NCBI GenBank assembly: GCA_002007465.1
Contig: LNAC01000001.1
Coordinates: 7,162,362 to 7,226,361, forward strand
Direction of reading: 5' to 3'
DNA from: Ailurus styani
Taxonomy: Eukaryota; Chordata; Mammalia; Carnivora; Ailuridae
DNA length: 64,000 nucleotides
In this document: piece by piece, positions 58,190 through 64,000 of the stretch
Layout: every line of letters begins with the position of its first letter
How positions within the stretch are numbered: position 1 is the stretch's first letter
Position numbers and translations under genes: made by a program
Notes under the pieces: generated by a model
What the model saw: the letters and a program-made list of their open reading frames with translations, nothing else
Databases searched by the model: none
What the model was told of the DNA's origin: nothing

Positions 58190-59170
58190 CATTTAAGGGC
58201 CTACCCGCAGCCACGAGGGGGTCGGCAGAGCTTCCAGCCGCCGCGATGACTTCTGGGGGTGGTACAGAAGCGCAGCAGGGCTCGAGGGGCCGCGCAGCTG
58301 TGTGTGGGGTGTAGCTGGGGGCGCCCCACGGAAGGCTCTGCGTGGAAGGGACTGGGAGCACGGCCGGGAGCGCAGCGTTGGAGGTCCAGCGGGTCATCCA
58401 GACCCTCGCGGCTGGGACCTTGCAAACTCTACGAGCCCGAGGCCCAACAGACATTCCATCCTTTCGGGCCTCGTCTTGCCTCCAGCAAAGGGCGGACAGC
58501 CAGCGACCGGCCGAAAGGCACCCGCCAGGCCAGCGCGGGAGCGCGGGGAGCGGGCGGCGGCCCGGAGCAGCCCCGCCCGGCAGATGCGAGAGCCGCTCCC
58601 AGCCGCGGTGGGCGGTCGAGTCCGCGCCGAGCCGCGGCGGGGTGGGCGNNNNNNNNNNNNNNNNNNNNNNNNNNNNNNNNNNNNNNNNNNNNNNNNNNNN
58701 NNNNNNNNNNNNNNNNNNNNNNNNNNNNNNNNNNNNNNNNNNNNNNNNNNNNNNNNNNNNNNNNNNNNNNNNNNNNNNNNNNNNNNNNNNNNNNNNNNNN
58801 NNNNNNNNNNNNNNNNNNNNNNNNNNNNNNNNNNNNNNNNNNNNNNNNNNNNNNNNNNNNNNNNNNNNNNNNNNNNNNNNNNNNNNNNNNNNNNNNNNNN
58901 NNNNNNNNNNNNNNNNNNNNNNNNNNNNNNNNNNNNNNNNGGGGCCGCGGCGCATCCCGGCCCCGAGTGGAGGGCGGGCGAGGGCGGCAGGAGGCAGAGA
59001 GAGGCTGAGGATGTGGCACCTCCGCCTGCCAGAGCAGGCGGAGCCCGGCCGGCCCTCGGCCCTCCGCCCTCCCGGCCCGCGGCCCCCTCTGCGCTCCGGG
59101 GTCACTGCGCCTTGGCCGCGCGCCGTCGGGTTTGGAGAAGAAGGTGTTGGGGCGCCCCGGACACCCTGGG
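58190..59170 (+). promoter_or_regulatory. OAT: CpG island, presumed OAT promoter and exon 1
   Basis: Strong GC and CpG rise (for example GCGGGAGCGCGGGGAGCGG near 58532 and GGGGCCGCGGCGC at 58941) around a 292-N gap. In human, OAT lies next to NKX1-2 on the same strand, so this island is where the OAT promoter and non-coding exon 1 are expected. OAT encodes mitochondrial ornithine aminotransferase, a pyridoxal-phosphate enzyme that converts ornithine to glutamate semialdehyde. None of its coding sequence is in the window, and the gap hides any exon 1 match, so the assignment rests on synteny. Confidence 0.6.
58649..58940. other. Sequence gap (292 N) in the CpG island
   Basis: The Ns occupy the centre of the island, probably including the transcription start and first exon. 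Confidence 0.99.
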
Positions 59171-59866
59171 TTCCCGAGGTCTACCAGAAGGCTGCATTCT
59201 GGCTGTGGGAGAACTGCTCAGTAAATGGGTGGTTTCTGTGATGGGGCGGAGGGCGCCGATGGAGAGAGACCCGCGTAAAGGGTTCGAATCCTTCCGGGTA
59301 GCGCCGGGGCCCCTCCCCCAATATCGTTTTTCCCTCCAGTCTTTGTCCAGATAAAAACTTACAGAAGTAGAGCCTTATCTACAGTAACGTGTAGACTGGG
59401 TGGCGTCGAGGGATTGGGGCCAACAGGGCTTTCAGCATGAAGACTTCATCGTTAGAGTTCTTTGCGAGCATCGGTAAATTCTGGTTGGAATCAGTGGGGC
59501 CCTTGTTCTCAGGACCCTGTGGTCTCCACCTTTTGTAACTCTTACCTTCTTGGGTTCAGTTTTACCTCTTTGATAGGTGATAAATTAAGAGAGGAAACAG
59601 GCGTGAGTTTGAAATGAATTGGCTTTCATAAATTACTCATCTGTAATTTTCTCAATTCTAAATCTCTTCTTTGGGTTTGTAAGTTTCTGTAGGTAAACTG
59701 GTTCTCTCAGTTTGAACCTGGAAGTGTTATTTATGTAATCCAACTTCTTTATCTTACTTGAAATAAACAATAGACTTCTTTCATTAGAATATCTTGGTTT
59801 CATCTTCAGAGAATCTAGTTCCGGATTATGAAAAAGATCCAAGTATGAAACTAGAGTCCCTCTTTT

Positions 59867-60077
59867 ATTTATTTATCTATTTATTTATAAATATTTTATT
59901 TATTTATTTGACACAGAGAGAGATCAGATCACAAGTAGGCAGAGAGGCAGGCAGAGAGAGGAGGAAGCAGGCTCCCTGCTGAGCAGGGAGCTGGATGGGG
60001 GGCCTCGATCCCAGGACCCTGAGATCATGACCTGAGTGGAAGGGAGAGGCTTTAACCCACTGAGCCACCCAGGTGCC
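59867..60077 (-). mobile_element. Young CAN SINE, perfect 16-bp TSD
   Basis: Reverse SINE with AGTAGGCAGAGAGGCAGGCA middle, ending GAGCCACCCAGGTGCC. TSD CTAGAGTCCCTCTTTT at 59851-59866 and 60078-60093. Confidence 0.96.
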
Positions 60078-60093
60078 CTAGAGTCCCTCTTTT

Positions 60094-60243
60094 TTAAGAT
60101 TTTATTTATTTGAGAGAGAGGAGAGGGAGAAAGGAGCGGGAGAAGCAGGCTCCCTGCTGAGCCAGGAGCCAGAGGTGGATTGTCCTGGGATCATGATCTG
60201 AGCGGAATTCAGACCCTTAACGACTGAGCCACCCAGGCGCCCC
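60094..60243 (-). mobile_element. CAN SINE, internally deleted
   Basis: TTAAGATTTTATTTATTTGA tail, shortened middle, ending GAGCCACCCAGGCGCCCC. It abuts the previous SINE. Confidence 0.88.
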
Positions 60244-60254
60244 ATGTTCTTTTG

Positions 60255-60386
60255 TTTTTTGTTTTTTTAAATGAAACGTTTTAAAAATGTTAATTCCAGT
60301 ATAGTTAAAATAGTGTTATGTTAATTTCAGGTGTACAATGTGGTGATTCAACAGTTTGCATATATTAGCACTCAAGATAAATGTAC
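60255..60386 (-). mobile_element. Carnivore L1 3' end, reverse strand
   Basis: TTAATTCCAGTATAGTTAAA, TGTTATGTTAATTTCAGGTG and TACAATGTGGTGATTCAACA are the antisense of the carnivore L1 3' terminus. Confidence 0.72.
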
Positions 60387-60554
60387 CTTTTATTAAAAAA
60401 AGATTTATTTGAGAGACTGGGGGGGAGAGGGTCAGAGGGAGAAGCAGACTCCTTGCTGAGCAGAGAGCCTGATGCAGGACTCCATCCTGGGACCCTGGGA
60501 TCATGGCCTGAGCCAAAAGCAGATGCTCAACCAACTGAGCCACCCACATGCCCC
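60387..60554 (-). mobile_element. CAN SINE inside the L1, 11-bp TSD
   Basis: Reverse SINE ending GAGCCACCCACATGCCCC. TSD GATAAATGTAC at 60376-60386 and 60555-60565. Confidence 0.92.
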
Positions 60555-60565
60555 GATAAATGTAC

Positions 60566-60768
60566 TTAAAAAAAAAAAAGATTTTATTTATGAGAGAGGT
60601 AGAGAGAGAGAGAGCGCACCTGCTTTAGCATGCGGGGGTGGGGAGAGGCAGAGGGAGAGGGGGAGGTCTCACCCAAGGTGGGGTGAGATGGGGTTCTATC
60701 CTAGGACCCTGAGATCATGACCCCAGCAGAAGGCAGCCGCTTAACCAACTGGGCCCCCCAGGTACCCC
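60566..60768 (-). mobile_element. CAN SINE
   Basis: AAAGATTTTATTTATGAGAG start and end GGGCCCCCCAGGTACCCC; diverged, third reverse SINE in a row. Confidence 0.87.
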
Positions 60769-60802
60769 TGAATCTCACCTATCTTAAAATAGAGACAAGT
60801 TA

Positions 60803-60919
60803 GGGTGTCTGCATGGCTCAGTCAGTTAGGCAGGTCTTGATCTCTAGGTCGGTGAGTTCAAGCCCCTGTTGAGCTCTGCTCTGGGCGTGGAGCCTACTTC
60901 AAAAAAAAAAAAAAAAAAA
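60803..60919 (+). mobile_element. Older CAN-type SINE (short variant)
   Basis: AGGGTGTCTGCATGGCTCAG head, TTGATCTCTAGGTCGGTGAG, ending GTGGAGCCTACTTC and an A run. Sense copy of the variant at 31212 and 48268. Confidence 0.85.
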
Positions 60920-61474
60920 GTAAAATGGGAATGAACCAAATTTTGGAGGTGTGTGAAAGGTGTTGTCAGGCAGAGCCAGTCCTTTTTCAATAGTAATGGT
61001 TAAGATGTTTGTGCCAGTGACGCATTTGAGTTGAATTTTAGCCAGATTACATACAAAAAAAAAAAAAAAGCCAGATTACAGGTGGGATATTTTAAGTGGT
61101 TTTTTTGATGAACTTCTGCTGGTTTTTCTTTTAGAGTTATTTAAGAAAACTAGTATTTCGTAGTGCGTGCTAAATTAGATTAACTCTTCAAAATGTAGCC
61201 TTTTATGGAAATTCTGTTTTAGCTATGTTTTCGTGTAGACAGGATGGATTAGATAGGTAGATGGGAGTAGTAATAGCTTAAAGAAGGGCCTTGTGAATTA
61301 TGTAGATTACCGAAAACAATGTTAAAATTTTTCCTGTCAGTAGAAGTTTGTCACTGTCCCCTCCCCAGTACCCCCCCCATTTTTTTAAATGCATGGCAAC
61401 AGCCTGGATTGGGCGGGTTTACACATACTATTTTGACTCTTGAAGACCATTAAATTTACTGAAAGGAACTTTTA

Positions 61475-61693
61475 TTATTTTTTTTTAATTTTTTAATTTT
61501 TATTTTTTTTTAAGATTTTATTTATTCATTTGACACAGAGAGATCACAAGTAGGCAGAGAGGCAGGCAGAGAGAGAGGAAGAAGCAAGCTCCCCTCTGAA
61601 CAGGGAGCCCGATGCGGGGCTCGATCCCAGGACCCTGGGATCATGACCTGAGCCGAAGGCAGCGGCTTTAACCCACTGAGCCACCCAGGCTCC
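61475..61693 (-). mobile_element. Young CAN SINE, perfect 16-bp TSD
   Basis: Reverse SINE with AGTAGGCAGAGAGGCAGGCA middle. TSD CTGAAAGGAACTTTTA at 61459-61474 and 61694-61709. Confidence 0.96.
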
Positions 61694-61699
61694 CTGAAA

Positions 61700-61770
61700 G
61701 GAACTTTTAAAAAAAGTTTTCATTTAAATTCTAGTTAGTTAATGTACAGTGTACTTTTAAAAAAACTTTT
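61700..61770 (-). mobile_element. Carnivore L1 fragment, reverse strand
   Basis: TTTAAATTCTAGTTAGTTAA then TGTACAGTGTACTT matches a common carnivore L1 antisense word. Confidence 0.5.
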
Positions 61771-61950
61771 AAAAAAGATTTTATTTATTTATTTGAGAGA
61801 GAGAGAGCGCAAGCAGGAGGAGCAGCAGAGGGAGAGGGAGAAGCAGGTTCCCTGATGAGCAGGGAGCCCAAAGTGGGGCTTCATCCCAGTACCCTGGGAT
61901 CATGACCTGAGCTGGAGGCAGATGCCCAACTGAGCCACCCAGGCGCCCCC
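61771..61950 (-). mobile_element. CAN SINE
   Basis: AAAAGATTTTATTTATTTAT start, GGAGGAGCAGCAGAGGGAGA middle, end GAGCCACCCAGGCGCCCC. Confidence 0.92.
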
Positions 61951-62293
61951 AGAAGGTTCTTTAATAGAAATATGTGTACAGATTCTGGTTACATCATTAC
62001 ACATCCAACTGCAGGACTTTTCCCGGTCGAATATCCATAGTTCATCTTTAAAAGCCTTAAGAATGAGTATTAGTAATGTTTGAATGTTACTGTTTTGTCA
62101 GTAAGTTATTTTTTAAATAAGGCTGCCTGAACCCCACAGAAAAATGGGAATTTTATCCCATTTCTATTGCAAATTAGCTGAGCAAATAACTTCTTGTGTA
62201 AGATGAAGACTGTTGAATTTAGATAATTTCAAAAATTCCTTTCACTTGCAATACTATATCCATCTGTTAATCAACTTAAAACATGCTAGTTAG

Positions 62294-62391
62294 GGGGCAC
62301 CTGGCTGGCTCAACTGGTAAAGCATGTGACTCTTGATTTTGGGGTTTGTGGTTAAGCCCCATGTTTGGAGTAGAGCTTACTTAAAAAAAAG
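62294..62391 (+). mobile_element. Older CAN-type SINE (short variant)
   Basis: GGGGGCACCTGGCTGGCTCA head, GACTCTTGATTTTGGGG, ending GTAGAGCTTACTT plus A run. Confidence 0.86.
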
Positions 62392-63084
62392 AAAATGCTG
62401 AGTAAGAGTGTGTTTAGTGTTTTTTTAAATACCTCATTTCATAGTGCCTCCCTGCATGGTTCTGGTCACAGAGCTGCAGACCTTGATAGCAAAATCATTA
62501 CGGAGAATAGTTTTTATTTTAGAATTAGACCCTGTCTCATGCAAATGAACTTCTAGACCTACTTGTTGTAATCCAGGTTGCACTTCCTAGGGGAAATGAC
62601 CTCTGCCTTTCTTTTAACCACAGACTGTTTTCTCAGAGCTACGCTCACACTTCTTTTCCCCTTAGTTTTGTTTTGTATGTTGCCCAAGCTTTTTCTCTAT
62701 TGAATGTGGCAACCTAGGCGGACATTCAGCTTCATTTGTAACAACTCTTTTTCTGATTATAAATGTGAGAAGTACAAAATAGTAGAAAGATAAGAACAGT
62801 GAACATTTTGTGCCTTTCCAGGAAGTTTTTCCTTCTATTGCTTCTTTATAATCTTGAACATATTATATACATGCTTTTTTACTTAAACACATCCGTGTTG
62901 TTTTCCTACAATTATTTTAAATGACAACACGTTGTTACGTATGTGATTATGTTGATCCATTCTCCTATTGTTGAACATCTTTTATGCCTGAATGTTTCTT
63001 CACATTCCTGAGTATTTGAGGAGTGAAGTTACTGGTCTCAGAGTACAAACCCTTCTAAGGCTGTGATAATGGCTATAGTTCTTT

Positions 63085-63284
63085 CCTTTTTTCCTTTTTT
63101 AAAGACTTTATTTATTTATTTGAGAGAGAGAGTGCAAGTAGGGGTGCAGCAGGAGAGGGAGAATCAGGCTCCCTGCTGAGCAGGGAGCCCAGTGTGGGAC
63201 GAATGTGGGGCTTGACCTCAGGACCCTCGGATTGTTACCTGAGCTGAAGGCAGACACTTAACTGACTGAGCCACCCAGGCGCCC
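63085..63284 (-). mobile_element. CAN SINE, 12-bp TSD
   Basis: Reverse SINE ending GAGCCACCCAGGCGCCC. TSD CTATAGTTCTTT at 63073-63084 and 63285-63296. Confidence 0.93.
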
Positions 63285-63655
63285 CTATAGTTCTTTTCAA
63301 AAGGGTTTTAGTTCAGAGTACCACTGTGGAATGCTGTGTTTTATTGCTAATTTGATCAAGGCAGAAATTGTGGCAGAAATAATTTTTTATTTGGTTAAAT
63401 AGAGCATTAATTCTTACTGCATAGAGCATAAAAGGCCCAGAAATAAAGTTAAAATCCATGTTTTAGACTTCACAGTAGTATTTTGGGGGAAGTGCTGTCT
63501 CATTTTGTATAGCTAGACCTTGCATTTTCCTAGCCACTGTCCCCCGTCTGCTGGTTCCTATATAACGTGCCTCTCTCAGATAAAACCCGGGGAGAGCTAG
63601 GGACCTTCTCCTTAGGAGAATGCACTTATGTGTACGATCCTGCATTTTATTTCAG

Positions 63656-63742
63656 GAGTTATTGGACCCTCTGAACACCATCCCTGGAACTCAGATTAAA
63701 AATCTGTATTCTCATCTGAACCGTGGGAAGAAGGGATAGTCG
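63656..63742 (+). other. OAT: Candidate non-coding 5'-UTR exon of OAT
   Basis: An 87-nt stretch bounded by a good acceptor (GCATTTTATTTCAG|GAGTTA) and donor (ATAGTCG|GTGAGT). It has no ATG and has stops in the sense frames, so it would be untranslated. It lies about 4.7 kb downstream of the presumed OAT CpG island on the same strand. Human OAT is known to have an optional untranslated exon before the coding start, which this could be, but I cannot confirm sequence identity. Confidence 0.4.
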
Positions 63743-64000
63743 GTGAGTCTGGGCAAACGGAGTGCTGGATTTTGTTTAGTAACTGTGAATTCCTGAACAT
63801 ACTGGATTCACCATATCGTGCCAGGCTGAAAGGGAAGTAAGCCAAGTTCCAAGTATTAAGTTTTTGCTAATTTGGCAGCTCACATTGAGTGCTAGGAGGT
63901 TGTGTGATTTGACTTGTCATTCATAGAACTCTGTCTAAACATGACTTAAGTAGTCTTTTTAAAAAATAAGTGTGGACAAAAAAAAATATAGACATAGTTA

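Larger units (their letters stand above)
44601..58190. other. NKX1-2 to OAT intergenic region
   Basis: No exon supported. SINE- and LINE-rich DNA: 14 CAN SINEs from 44914 to 57898, reverse-strand L1 pieces at 45790-46125 and 48393-49930, and a plus-strand L1 piece at 52130-52330. The remainder (for example 51500-52100, 52350-53600, 56330-57600) shows nothing I can name. Confidence 0.75.
59171..63655 (+). other. OAT: Presumed OAT intron 1
   Basis: Dense insertion zone: eight CAN-type SINEs between 59867 and 62391 plus one at 63085, and carnivore L1 3'-end pieces at 60255-60386 and 61700-61770. Stretches 59340-59850 and 62400-63080 show nothing I can support as a gene. Confidence 0.55.

Noticed and set aside
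57999..59105. 368-codon and similar long frames across the 58.6-kb gap
   Set aside because: Their length comes from reading 292 Ns as open codons; flanks are CpG-island sequence.

Overview
The window is nuclear DNA from a carnivoran mammal, most likely a mustelid (ferret, mink, marten or otter group). The evidence is about 39 copies of the carnivore tRNA-Lys-derived SINE (CAN SINE: a GGCGCCTGGGTGGCTCAG-type head, CT-rich middle, AATAAATAAA tail). Many are young, with perfect target-site duplications (TSDs), and carry the CTGCCTGCCTCTCTGCCTACTTG-type middle that I associate with mustelids. Old MIR, L2, L1M, MER5A-like and LTR-like repeats fill much of the rest. Protein-coding DNA is under 2% of the window.

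Three genes are present, in an order that matches human 10q26.13 read in reverse. (1) LHPP is on the minus strand. Coding exons 1 (26511-26635), 2 (10207-10394) and 3 (6082-6235) are here; the remaining exons lie beyond the left edge. (2) NKX1-2 is on the plus strand. Both coding exons are here (39754-39967 and 41651-42231), but a run of Ns removes the homeobox. (3) OAT is inferred on the plus strand from synteny. A CpG island with a sequence gap (about 58190-59170) would be its promoter and first exon, and 63656-63742 is a candidate 5'-UTR exon. Its coding exons would be past the right edge. LHPP and NKX1-2 are divergent, about 13 kb apart.

Layout: 1-26510 is LHPP introns 3 to 1. 26.2-26.8 kb is the LHPP CpG-island promoter. 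26.9-39.2 kb is intergenic DNA with repeats and two blocks that look like conserved developmental enhancers. 39.2-42.5 kb is NKX1-2, with an enhancer-like block in its intron. 42.2-58.2 kb is repeat-rich intergenic DNA. 58.2-64 kb is the presumed OAT promoter and first intron. No CAN SINE was recognised in 9-19.8 kb, 20.1-24.4 kb, 34.4-39.0 kb or 39.2-44.9 kb, and these zones contain all the enhancer-like blocks.

There is no operon, CRISPR array, phage or exotic gene system here. The observations most worth a second look are: the homeobox hidden in an undersized gap; a triplicated branch-point-like motif at the LHPP exon 2 acceptor; AT-rich, homeodomain-site-rich non-coding blocks at 13.2-13.6, 36.2-36.65 and 40.95-41.15 kb; and false tandem duplications at single-N contig joins (19248, 20534, 19857). 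Repeat names and synteny come from memory of the families, not from a search.
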